64,000 nucleotides of DNA from Emydura subglobosa (taxonomy: Eukaryota; Chordata; Testudines; Chelidae): contig ML680098.1 in NCBI GenBank assembly GCA_007922225.1, positions 4,881,679-4,945,678 of the forward strand, read 5' to 3'. Below the pieces are notes generated by a model. That model did not search any database. It was given only the letters and a program-made list of their open reading frames with translations, and had not been told where the DNA came from. Below, in pieces: positions 35,188-46,699 of the stretch (position 1 is its first letter; each line of letters begins with the position of its first letter). The position numbers and the translations under genes were made by a program.

Positions 35188-35585
35188 AGTGTTCTCTTCT
35201 CTTTAATGTTACTTTGAAATTGCTATGATTGTATTGTACGTTTTATTTAATGTCTCCTTGAAACGAAAAAAAAAAATGACATGCATGTTTGTTACAAAAA
35301 AAAACCCTCGCAATTTGTCAATTATAACTTCAAATTGCAATTATTTTTACGGTGTATACAACTGAAAGAATTGGTATTTTTTTGTATGTAATCTGGAAGA
35401 AGGAAAAAAAACAAAAAACAAAAAAAAAAAAACCCCACAAAACAATTCTATTCCAAAAACCTCATTTGCCTTATTTTGTTCTTTAAAAGGAACACTTAAC
35501 TATTTTTAATTTTTAAGTCCACCCTGTAAAAGGGGGTAAGGTTTACGTCATGTACTAAAATGATAGACAATGTATCGCTTTAAAG

Positions 35586-35591
35586 ATTAAA
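35586..35591 (+). promoter_or_regulatory. Distal poly(A) signal ATTAAA
   Basis: ATTAAA lies in TTTAAAGATTAAAATTCC, with a T-rich region about 35-55 bases downstream. It is a plausible end for the long 3' UTR form of ZNF503. Use is inferred. Confidence 0.45.
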
Positions 35592-36728
35592 ATTCCGTAT
35601 ATTTGATGTATGAAAAGCTTTTATTTTTTTATTTTATTTTTTAAATACGCTTTTAGTCGGTTACAAACACAACTGGGTCTGGGCTGGAGATGGACTACTA
35701 ATTTCTCCTTAAGCGTTTATTCAATTTTAATTAAAAACAACCACCCTCCCCCCCTTTATTATAACCTGCGGGCTCTCTTTTAAAAATCAGAGACCTGCAC
35801 GTTGTATCTTTCCCCCTCCCTTAAGAACTGTGTAGGAATGAAACGGGGAAACTAAGATGAATTGAGTCTGTTTTCCAACGTGCATTAAGAAACCAGTGAT
35901 TGAATTATTTCTGGTGTGCATAGGGATAGGCAGCTTTTGGAACACTTTTTTATATATAAACAAAAGGGTGGGGGAGGCTTCGGTTCTGAGATGGAAAATA
36001 GAGACTTATTTTGAAAAGCTTGTAAACTGCCCCGGGAGAAAGACGGGCTCCTTCGTCTCTAAACACGAAACTGGAAAGAGAGAAAAAAAAAGCAGGGGAT
36101 CGTTACTGTGGGAGACTTTTCAGAGCTCAGGACAAACGAGTGTCAGATTAAAAATAACTCGTCAGAGCCTTCTGGGGTGTCTTCCTTTCTCTCCTCCTTC
36201 CTCCCTCAGCTGTTTTTAAAGACAAAAACCCAGCTCTCTCAAGGTAGAAGAAGTCTGAGCTAAGTTAAGAGGAGTGGAAACATACAAAACGCTAGCTACT
36301 TCCGGCCTGCCCCAGCCAGGCTCTCTGTAACTTTGCTTCGGGAGTCTTTACCGAACCCCCCATTCAGACAAACGGGGGTGCGCACTTCTCCTCTCTTTGT
36401 AAACTCGCCTGCGTGGGGAGAAGCAGGGAACGAGCCCAGGCAAACACAACGAATCACGAATGGGCATATAGGATCCCTCCGTTTGCAGCCTCTTTTGCAG
36501 ACGTTGTACGTTTCACAGCCCCTACCCGCTACCTGGTTTTCCTTCTACAACGCCCCTGTCCTCGCACGATGTGTGTCCCTCTCTTCCCCCGCCTTGAACT
36601 GAACTGACTAACCGACGGGGAAAGTTACAAGCGGCGACTTTGCCGCGACAAAATTGCTTATTTTTCCTCCCTGCCCTTATAGTCCCCACAATATAATTAC
36701 TGCTCAAAGTTTCCCGTGGTGCCCAGGG

Positions 36729-36775
36729 CTAATTAGTCGAATGCATTTACTCGAGATAATTAGTAGAAGTTAGAG
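36729..36775 (+). promoter_or_regulatory. Homeodomain-type motif cluster (TAATTA x2) downstream of ZNF503
   Basis: CTAATTAGT and ATAATTAGTAG flank ATGCATTTAC within about 45 bases, followed by a further TAAT. Closely spaced TAATTA cores with an octamer-like ATGCAT are typical of developmental enhancers. The location is about 1.8 kb beyond the stop codon in transposon-free DNA. The regulatory role is inferred. Confidence 0.3.
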
Positions 36776-39700
36776 CTAATGTGCACAGGGAAGAAAAGAA
36801 GCAAGTTAATGAAGTCTTCTGCGTTCGCCCAGCCCTCTTCGCTGCCCGGATTGCCTGGTGTGATGGGAGCTCTGGGACGTTTCTGTGTTAGAGAGACCAG
36901 ATCTACACAGGGAAATGCCAAGACGCGCGGCGCTGGGCCGGTCTCTGGTTCTTTACACGCGTCAAGAAGAAATAGGCACCAGAAATGCGGCGTGCTTTAG
37001 TAAAAATGGGGCTATTAAATAGTTCTGCTTTGGGGAATTTCAGACGAGCCCTCTGTTGTGAAATGACGGGGGCAGGGCTGTGTAAGTTTCTTTTAAAGCC
37101 CAGGGTAATTACACAAAGTAACTTAGAAGAATAATTATAATGTAATGAAATTGACACAAGCGCAGCTAACACTCAAGAGAGGGGAAGGATCGTTGTTGGG
37201 GACAGGTTGAGCCACTGAGCTGGATTTATACAAAAAAACATTTTTTTGGAATTTTTTTTTACCCTCTTCTGTCACCACGAGTGTTTGTGCGCTGTCAAGA
37301 TAATTCTGTCAGGATAGTTTTAGCCACGGTTTTATTTTTTAGCCACCACTTTAAATTTGGAGAAAATATATATTTCAGGCTCCTATCCGGATTTGGACAA
37401 CGTTTATTGAAAATGTACCACGGTAAAGAAACCTGCCTTTTCTTTCTCTGCAGCTACCTTTAATGCATCTCCCTCACACTTTCCGACCACATAACTATCT
37501 TAAATGCTCGATCTAAAATCTATAAACAGCTGCTTCTAAGGCTGTTTTAAAAACCTCTTCTGGTTAATTTTATTTTTCTGGATTTCAGCGCTATGAAAGT
37601 TACAACTCCGCCTAAAGCTTAAGGATTTCAGATGTAAAGTATTATCATGAAACATTTACCATTGGTTTGTTGATGGCTTTTTTTTTTTTTTTTTTTTGCT
37701 CGACTCGAGTGCTTGGTGGTATTGAAAATTTAAATCGCTTATTTTATTTCCATGGGGAGGGTAAGGAGGTGTTAAAATATGTGAGCTGGCAAATGTCGCC
37801 TAGGATTTTGATTTTAAGCTAGGAAATGTGCTTTTTCTAATAGACAGGGACTTACAGGCATTCATCTTTTTAGGTGAAAGGGTTGCATTTGTTATTCCCC
37901 TTCCCCCCTTGCTAACCGGATGGGTTGTGGAGTTGACAGCAGCCGCTGGTCCACGCCACCGAACTAAAATAATTTCACAGTGAAAAACCTGCTCGAGAGG
38001 ACAAGCAACAGAAGGGCAGCACTCATCAAAAGCCAACCTCAGATCAATCTGACCAGAGTCAGACAGACATTCATTTAAATTAAATAGTTGGATCTTCCTC
38101 ACAAATCCTTTCTGAACATTAAAGATAAACTCATGCAATATTTAAATCACCTCTGGTCGGATGCCGGGGAGCCCAAATAAAACTAATGAATTTCCTTCCA
38201 CTCCTGAAGGGTTTCCCGTGCATGCCACTGCAGCACAACCCTTCTGCTAACAAGCGTGGCTAGGAAAAAGGAGAGTTCCCTTTATCTCAGCTATGTAATT
38301 AAGCCAGCTTTAGGAAACAATAGGACAGCACAATCCACGGTCAGCAAAGGAGTCCAGAGAATGTTTTTGAACCTATGTATGCTCACACATCCTGGCATGT
38401 ACGAACAGATCCAGGCAACAGACACGTCAGTTTGTTTTTCTGTCCTTAGTATCGGCACAAATGTTTTGCAACTCAAATACAAGGCTGCAGCTCTAACGAC
38501 CGGGCTTGGTTTTTTGTGCAATTAATAGGCGACCCCGTTTTCTGAGACAGCGGGTATCTTAACGATCCCTATTAAACTACTTCTAATATAGCCTGCACAC
38601 ACCACGCACTGCGGTACCGGCTCTGACCCTTTCCTCCCTCAATCCAGGGTCTGAATAAACTATCCACCTTCAGACTCGGAGAAAGCTAGCCAGGTGGCAT
38701 TCTGAAAAAGCCAAACTTTCAGGGCTCAAGCAACAAGCGCATCTGAAGAAAGTAACTGAGCAAACTTCGTATTTTAATGTACAAAAGGCGGAGGGAAGAG
38801 GAGCACGACTACGAAAGTGCCATTTAGTTTCTCGGGATTGTTAGGAAAAAATACTGACGTCATCAGTATAAAACCCCCCTATCCCCTGGCATTTGTTTTG
38901 GTTTTTAACTTCTGATCATTTTAAATATGTCGAACGTTGAAGTGACACATACACATCACATTCGGACTCTTGTATCCATCCAGCATTACCGCAGACAAGA
39001 CGATCACTCATGAATGGGAGGTGTTTAATTCTTGCTAAATATCCCTCCCAGCTCAGTCCCAGAAAGTTAAGGCCAGATGGCTCCTTTCTCTCTCTCTCTT
39101 TTTTAAACGCAAACAGGCTCTTGCGATGCAATGTGAAGGTGTCAAAGGAATATAGATTTCTTCTCCCTTCCCCCTGACTCTCTCTCGGCCACTGATTGCT
39201 TTGGCAATGAGGGGGAAGGAATTCTAGAAAACTGAAAGATTTGGGTTTTAACACAGAAATTAAAAGCGATCGTATTAATACTGGGCGTTTCCTATAGAAA
39301 CCGCTCAGGTATTGATTGGGGGGGGGGGGGGGGTCCCCTTTCCCGGGTTTGGGGGGGTTTTTGGTGGTTTTTTTTTTTAAAAAAAAAAAATAATTCACAG
39401 AGACTTTGTTTTTTTTTCATGTCTTAAAATTCATCCACTTGTCCCTCCCCCCTTTCCCCCACCGTGAAAAAGGTAAATCCATTCTAGTTTTGAATACTGT
39501 AGAAAGCCTGGTGTGTATTTCCCCACCCCCCTCCATCTTCAAATGAATTAAAGACAACCTGACAACGCTGTCATCTGTCTTCAACGTCACATCAAGGCAA
39601 GAAATAATGATAACAGAGCAACAGAAAGACGCCCACTGAAACCTGGAAGATATATAAAAAAAAAGCCTTGAAACAGATTGAAAGAGAACAAAATTAGACT

Positions 39701-41139
39701 AGTCTTCTCAGGATACTGCACTAGGAACCTTTAAAAAAAAAAAAAAAAAGCAGAACACCAAAACAACCGTGTTTCATCTTCAGCGTTTTATTTTGTGCAA
39801 AGTCTGGTTGGCTGATCAAAAATACTTCTGTGAAAATAATAATAATTCGATGAGCGAGCACATGCAGTAGATCCGAAGTACTACAAACCAAAGGAAAAAC
39901 CATGATTCAAGTCCTGTTTGCAGTTAATAATCAACGTTTTTCCATCTCTTCAAGTGTAACCCAGATAGTGCCACATTCAACACCGAGCCCCACATGAGAA
40001 ATGAAGACAGACACAAATCTATGGAGAAAAGATGTGATTTGTTTCTTTGGTGTGTATAGTTTTTTGATTTTGGGGGGGGGGGGCGGCCAAATGAGTGTCT
40101 GAACTACCTGCTTTTCCTGCCGCCAGGCGACGCTGCTGAGTCCCTCAACAAATGAGAAAAAGAGCAAAGCTAACTTGTTATTTTGCTTTGAAGAGCTACC
40201 ACCCATTAAGTTTTTAACCTTTCTTTTCCCCCCCCCCCCTCCCCTTCGCCTCGCCGAGGTTTAGCATGCAATCGCCTCTGTGAGTCTCACTACTTCCAAT
40301 TTTGAACAGGAAAAAAGGAACATTCCATTAGTTTGAACAGACACCCAGGACGCAAGTCTTGATCCCTGATAAAAATCACTTGTTTGGGACAGGAGGAATC
40401 TTTGATCTAATCCAAAGGGAAGTATTGCAGTATAAATGGATTTAGCAAGATAAAAACAGATAGGCCGGACTAAACAAAAAAACGTGCTGCTGCTGTTGTT
40501 GTTAATCACACTTGTAATCTCATGCACTCTGAAGGGTAAATAAATTGCAGTTATATCAAAAACAATTGACTACATGTGTTCATAACAGATGGGATCTTAT
40601 CAGAGTTTAACTGTAATAAATTCTGACTTCTGGAAATTGTAATCTTTAGTCTATGGTAGATGTTGTCTCTCTCTCTCTTTTTTTTACTGTAATAACAGGC
40701 TGCAAACTTTTGTGAGCAACTAGGAAAGTTTTCAAGACCAGCACTGTTACACAAGCATTTTTTTATGTTTCCTCCAGAAAGACAGCTGTTTAAAGTTGAA
40801 GTAAAAAGGCTTCAGAAAATACAGAAACGAAAATACTGGCGTTCGGGAGACAAATGATTGATTTCCCCCTCCCTAATCTTATTTATAAAGAGCACGGAGG
40901 TCAGTGATAACAGCCTTTGAAATACATGTAAAAGACCCAACACTGTATAGCGAGTCATGGCAAATGACAGGGCTTGCTTTAGAAAAAAGAGAGTCAATGT
41001 CAGAAGAATAAACTCAACCAGTGGGGGAAAAACTATGTCCTAACTTCAGATTAATCCTTCGGTGTTCCAGATCGCGAAATTAAAAAATAAATTTGAGTAA
41101 CTACCGAAAGAATAAAATTATAACAATAAATTGCACACA

Positions 41140-41360
41140 CACACACAGGCTGCGAGACTAATTATGCCCCACCGTCTCGGCTCCCCAGTGCTGTTTATCA
41201 AGTTTGCAAGATAAATGCTTGCAAATCCATTGCATTTCCATAAATCCTCTAGCCGCTTCTTCTTCTTCGGCCAATGCTTTTGCACCATTAATTGATTTTA
41301 TTGCACTTTCTAGACTCACTGTATATTAAACCCCAGCGAGTTTGCGTTGAAAGCAGTATT
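41140..41360. promoter_or_regulatory. Candidate conserved non-coding element
   Basis: After a short CA run come CTAATTATG, TTTGCAAGATAAATGC, CATTAATTGATTTTATTG and similar AT-rich motif-like words. There is no repeat signature or coding potential. It lies in the transposon-poor block downstream of ZNF503. Regulatory function is only suggested by composition and setting. Confidence 0.25.
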
Positions 41361-43301
41361 TTTAATTATTTAGTTTTGCTTTCCGTCGTCGTACGAAACC
41401 CGTGAAGCAGAATTTTTAGAGCTACTGGGGTCTGGTTCTTTTCCTCGTGTGATCTTGCTGGAGAACGTGAGCTGCAATTTACAGGTTTCTAATCATCTAG
41501 ACCTTTTTAAAAACAACACACCAGAACTTCATAGTTGGTGAAAAATGACTAGAAATCATTCTACACACAAGACACTTTTAGCAGGACGGAGGGAAGGAAT
41601 GAAGATGCGATTTGGTGTTGAGATTCGGGAAACACTCAGTTTGTTTCATTTCCGTTCCTGAATGGACAGTAATCATTTTAGGGACTGCATGCCGGTATAT
41701 AAAGAGAGGTTGAGCTCAATTTTACATGCATGTCTTCCCAAGGCTCTGCGTATCTCTTGCTTTTCTCTGTCGTCTAAACAAAGTTGAGCGCCACTGTACT
41801 TAGGTGGATTAATAATTGCATGTCACTTTTCAAACCTACTCATTTTTTAGTTCCTTTTTAGACGGTAACCCCTCAATGTTTCAACGAGTGCTAGTCATTT
41901 AGCGGTGTCTTTGATCGTCTTTAAAGATCTCGCTAATGCACTATCTATATTTCAGACACATCTACGAAGTGGTGTGTAGCGAGACCGATTCACTTCTCCG
42001 CAAACTGGAACCCGTAGTCCCTTAAAAAGGCGTCCTTAACCCCAGAAGCTGCTGTATTTCACGTTCAAGACGTTTGCATGCAAGGGGGTTTCTTTCCCAC
42101 CTAACTATTAAGGTTTCTCCCGGCTAGGAGTTTTGTACGGATTCACTTCGAGATATTTCAATGCCCCAGAGGCACATAAAGTGAACAGGAATAATTGCTG
42201 TATATCATAGAAAAGACATGTAGGACTTGCTATTTATAAACAGGTCAGGGTAGCTACCTATAAATACAAATATAGCTATGATATACTTTGTATTGCAGAC
42301 TTCGTGTTTATATTAATGTACACCCTCTGTGTATATATACGCACGCACAGTATATACCGTACAGCAGCTGCTTATTTGGTTTTTAAAGCAAACACGCATG
42401 AAAATCCCTGGCAGTTGCCAGTCAGGTGGGATTTTGGGGGGGGGCGGCCCCAAATCAAAAATAAAAGAGCAGTCGCAGTGAGTGCCCCTCTTTGTGATAT
42501 ATCCCTGGTGCCAAATGCAGGGCTCCTGGACAGTGTAATATACACAGCGGGGGGGTGAGGAGCTGGGGGAAAACGCACTCCGTATTTAACTTCATTGTTC
42601 ACCAGCGAGGAGTGGAAGCTATAACTCACCCCCCCTCCCGAGTGAAAAGCAATCTGTTCCCCCTTTCACTGGGGCTAGCATGCCGCGGCTTTCCAGGATA
42701 GAATTAACCCTTTGGCCCGCTGACTGGTGAGCGTTTGCTGACCTTCGCTGGACTGCTGATGACACCCGCTACACTTTGCTGACGCCCGGTTGGCTCCGCT
42801 TACGGGGTGGGTCACGGGCAGCAAGGAAGTGGTTAAATAAAGGCCACTAGAGCCAGCCTCCTCACTTTTCTTTTCCCCGTTTAAATGGAAGGGGGAAACA
42901 AGACAGCTAGCTTGGCAGCTGAATTCTTTCATATCCCAGAGCAGAAGTCTCTCTCCGGGCTAGATTAGTAAGGTGTCATTTTGGGAAGGGAGAAATTTTC
43001 TGTGACTGGAGCCTGGCAGATCAGCTGCTTTGAATAGAAGATCAAGAGAGGTGTCCTGTATTGGGGAAGTGCCTCGATCAAATAAGCTCTCTTTGCAGGA
43101 GGTCAGGTTCGGTTTGGATGGGGAAGGTGGGCCAGGATTGAAGGTGCTAGTGTGGGATTTGGGAAGTGAGTGCAATACCCTGCTAGGTTACAGACCTTCT
43201 TTTGTGATGTTGGGCAGGTCACCTCAGCCGCAGTAAATTGATATAGCTCCACTGAAGCCAACCAGCATTTGCACCAGCTGTGGGTCTGTCCCTTAGTCTC
43301 C

Positions 43302-43909
43302 CAAGGCAAGTCTACACTACAAAATTAAGTTGACCTCAGTTATGTGGACGTACAGCCACTACAGTAATTAAATCACTTTCGCACGTCCACTCTACGTTCC
43401 TTGGACCAGCAGTGCACGTCCTCCCCCGGGGGCCTTGCATTGATTTAACTGCCAATAGGGGGTCATGGTAGGATGGCTTCGGAAAGGCAGCAACAGTCGA
43501 TGTAAGCAATGCCGTGTCTACACTGACCTGGCGACGCAGGGGCAGTCGACGGGCGTTACGCAAGCTACTTAGAATAGCTTGCAACTTCCGTCCACCGCTG
43601 TGCTTCCCTTTTGTGCAGTGTCTTCACTGCACTGCGCTGACGGGAACCATGTTCCCCTCGACACAGTGCTGCGCCACTTGAGGGGGTGGTTTACCAGTGT
43701 CGTCTTCACTGACCACTCAATCTGACGGCCCATCAGTATAGATGTACCCTGACACTGCATTGACCCACCTACATCGACCTTAGTGCTACGCCTCTGGCGG
43801 AGGTGAAGTTATTAAGTCGACTGAGTAAAACCACCCCCTCACATAGCGTAGCTTGCGTAACTCCCGTCAACTGCCCCCGAATCGCCAGCTCATTGTAGAT
43901 CAGGGCTTA
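43302..43909. mobile_element. Non-autonomous TIR DNA transposon (TCTACACTAC family)
   Basis: The left end AAGGCAAGTCTACACTACAA and the right end CATTGTAGATCAGGGCTT form imperfect inverted repeats. Internally there are AAGTTGACC and AAGTCGACT words near the two ends and many CG-containing words unlike the surroundings. The terminal sequence resembles that of the Harbinger remnant at 7519-8526, so it may be a non-autonomous relative, but a hAT origin is not excluded. No coding capacity remains. I recognise the family from turtle genomes. Confidence 0.65.
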
Positions 43910-44130
43910 CATCTGTGGGAGCTAGGCTCAGAGAGATAGGTCAACGTAACAACAGGGATCACTGGGACAATGTTAGGATAAATACAATAAAGACTGTGAG
44001 GGGTTTAGATTCTATGGTAATGGGTGCCATATATGTATGTATTTATCTTAAATGCTTACGTACACACACACGAACACACAATTACTATTTGTGACAAGAA
44101 AATTTTGTCTAGATGTCCAATAGCTTCAAT

Positions 44131-44155
44131 AAAAAAAAAAAAAAAAAAAAAAAAA
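44131..44155. repeat. Poly(A) tract
   Basis: A run of about 25 A bases. It could be a retroposon tail but no body is recognisable upstream. Confidence 0.85.
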
Positions 44156-45387
44156 GATTTTTAAGCAACCAGCTATTTTCAAGTTCATAAATATTGGAAC
44201 AATACATTTTAGAGCAAAGACAACCAATGGCACAGCGTAGTTCCAATCTGGAAGTCTTCACTGATGTCCATGTGAGTTTTGCCTGTGATGTCTTCAGGAC
44301 CGGCCCCTAAGTACATATTGAGTATGCAATGGGTATGAGCCTCATAGAAAACCTGTGATGAAACTCACTTCTCCAACGGGAAGGCGGGTTGTAGCCAGCC
44401 CTTCCAGAGCTGCCATTCCTGTGGACAGCAGCCATGCTGCTTTCTTTCTATGCTCCCTATGCAGGTCTTCTCAGCCCCTTGATCTCTGTAAGTAAGTGCA
44501 GATATCCTGTGGCTGCACAGCTCGCTCTGACCCCCACTCTTTGGTAGGGTGCTCTAGGCCAGCTTCTGCATCACAGAGGTGACATTCATTCAGTATTACT
44601 GTACAGCGGGGCAAACATTTTCTTTTTTTGGGGGGGGGAGGGGAAGGGGAGAAGGGAGAGGGGCAGAAAACGGCTTTTCTTAGCTAAATGGAAATTTTTG
44701 CAAAAAATGTCAATTTTTATATTTTTGGATTTTAAATTAAAAAAACAAAACATTAAAATGTTTTCATTTTTATTGAATTAATTTTCCACAGGGAAAAAAT
44801 AATTTCCCAGCTGGTTCTAGGTCACCAAGTTTAAGGGTACTTGCGGTTTTTATTTGTGCCCCCCCCCCCCCCCATTTTAAAACAAACAAAACAAAATCCA
44901 AACAAAACCCTACCCAACCATGGCTATTGTGTTCCTATCAACTACAAACTGCATCAGCAGTCAGGAATGCATCCCAGATGCTGCCATGAATGTCAAACAA
45001 ATTTAAATCTTTCAACTGCAGTGTCTTTTTGTTTTAAATATATCACAGCAGGGGTGTCAAACATATTTTGTGGAGTGGGCTGAGTTACATTTTTAATTAT
45101 GGTCTGCGGGTTGGGTCTACAAAGTTAGGGTAAAACGTTACGCTTTATCAAAAGCAGATATCTCACTGACATCAATAGGAAATTTGCACAGATTGAGGGA
45201 GGAATATGGACCAGATGAAACAATCAGCAATGTAGTTAATAAAGTCACTGTTCCATTCAGCATAATTCTGTGGGAGAATATAGACACACAGTTAAGACTT
45301 TAAAAACCTGGCCCTTCAGAGTGCCATCATTAGGTTTTAGTGTTAGTAACCATTATTGATGAATTAGAGCAGTACATTCCTGTCTGA

Positions 45388-45672
45388 GGGCTTGTCTACA
45401 CATAGAGTTTATATCACTTTAACTATATCTGTTTCTAAACTCATCTAGTTAAAGCAGTACAATCTCTTAGTGTGGATACAGAGATATCACTAAAAAAAAA
45501 AAAAAAAAAAAAGGTACTTATAATGGGATAATTTATTCCCGTTAGGGGAGGGACCTGTACACTGATATTACTGTTCACTCTAGGGGTTGTACCAATTTAA
45601 CTATTTCACCAAACTCACACCCCTTACCAAAATAGCTAAATCAGTATGAAAATTGTGGGTCTCTCAGGCCTG
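45388..45672. mobile_element. Non-autonomous TIR DNA transposon (CTTGTCTACAC family)
   Basis: It starts GGGCTTGTCTACACATAG and continues with alternating ATATCACTTTAACTATATC words. It has an internal poly(A) run at about 45492-45512 and ends near CTCAGGCCTG. The body carries inverted words around AGTTAAAGCAGTACAA and GTTGTACCAATTTAACT. This matches a turtle MITE family I recognise. The right boundary is approximate. Confidence 0.55.
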
Positions 45673-46039
45673 AATTATTTCAGACTAAATCAGCTCCACA
45701 TCACTTCACATTCAGAATGTTTATCTTTGCAGCCGTAAGAGCCAGAAATTTAGAGTGAATCCTGGCCATATTGAAATCAATGGGAGTTCTGCCACTGACT
45801 TTTACGGGCCCAGGGTTTTACCTTACATAGAAAAAATTATAAATGCTTACATAATGTAGAATCAGAATTTGTAATGACGACTATACAGCCATCACAAGGT
45901 TGTTTATTTCATGGACTTTTGATGGGGTTGAGTTGCCTGCAGTAGTGTTTTAAAATTGGTCTCAGAGTTTCTGGGAGCAAACCATTCTAGCTGCTTTTTT
46001 TTGGCCTAGAGACCAGGGTGGGTTCTGATTTCATCTTGG

Positions 46040-46690
46040 AGAAAGTGATGATTAGCAATCCAGGACAGTAGCTTGCTTCTTGTTTTCCCAAACCCACTTA
46101 CAGACATTACCTATGAAAAACAGAAGGCTGAAAGCATGGAGGTGGTTTCGGGTCATTGCATCAGAGGTATTGTAAAAATGGATGTTCAAGCCTTTCAGGA
46201 CTATAAGTCTTAGAAACTTAATCAATACATTTAACAGCATCTCAGTCAGCTCTTCTAGGATACCTTTACTCTGGGAGATATAGAGAAGCAGAATGTGCAC
46301 ATTGGACTTGTCTCTAGATTTGCAGCATAGCCGGATTCCTTCAAAGGAGATTGTCTTGAGGTGGTGTATCTTGCATTTGAGGCTGGATTGGCACAGGATG
46401 GCCACTACTTCCCCATCCTTGCCTTCTATGGATCTACGTCTGCTGAACAGCCTGGGAGCACAAGATGAGCTAACAGCAGGACTGCAGTGTCATTCAACCA
46501 GTGACAGACCAGGCCGGTGGCCTCTTTTGTGATGAGGTGATGGAGGATAAAGAACTTCTTAACACTGAGCTTGCATTAATCAGCAAGAGCTTGAGGTTTT
46601 GGCACTTGCCTTCATCTGTTATAAGATTGTGTAGAATGGCTGCTATCTGATTGATTTGATCAGCCACTGTTGTCTAGAAATCAGCATTCT
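46040..46690 (-). pseudogene. CR1-type LINE endonuclease-domain remnant
   Basis: The minus strand contains pieces, in more than one frame, that follow the order of a non-LTR retrotransposon apurinic-type endonuclease: LLLINASSV (near 46560), a decayed CHWLND in the place of ETWLN, then AILCQSSLKCK, FEGIRLCCKSRDKSNVHILL and LRLIVLKGLNIHF. The last is a degraded GDFNIH catalytic motif, with the Asp position lost. Several frameshifts and stops make it a fossil. No reverse transcriptase is visible alongside. Identification is by recalled motifs and fits CR1-like elements. Confidence 0.65.
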
Positions 46691-46699
46691 GGAGAGCTT

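Larger units (their letters stand above)
34896..35620 (+). other. ZNF503: ZNF503 3' UTR (approximate end)
   Basis: AT-rich sequence follows the stop codon directly, with several A and T homopolymers. AATAAA occurs at 35169, 35173 and 35182, and ATTAAA at 35586. The sequence up to about 35.6 kb resembles the vertebrate ZNF503 3' UTR as I remember it, so the distal ATTAAA may be the main poly(A) signal and the proximal cluster an alternative one. The cleavage site is not determined. Confidence 0.55.
35640..42950. other. Transposon-poor downstream flank of ZNF503
   Basis: About 7 kb of AT-rich DNA with long homopolymers (G run near 39319, T run near 37678, A run near 39733) and TAATTA-containing words, lacking recognisable transposons or genes. 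Open frames here are short and unsupported. Confidence 0.45.

Noticed and set aside
39721..39903. Possible poly(T)-containing small protein on the minus strand
   Set aside because: The frame is dominated by a homopolymer-encoded Phe run and has no other support.
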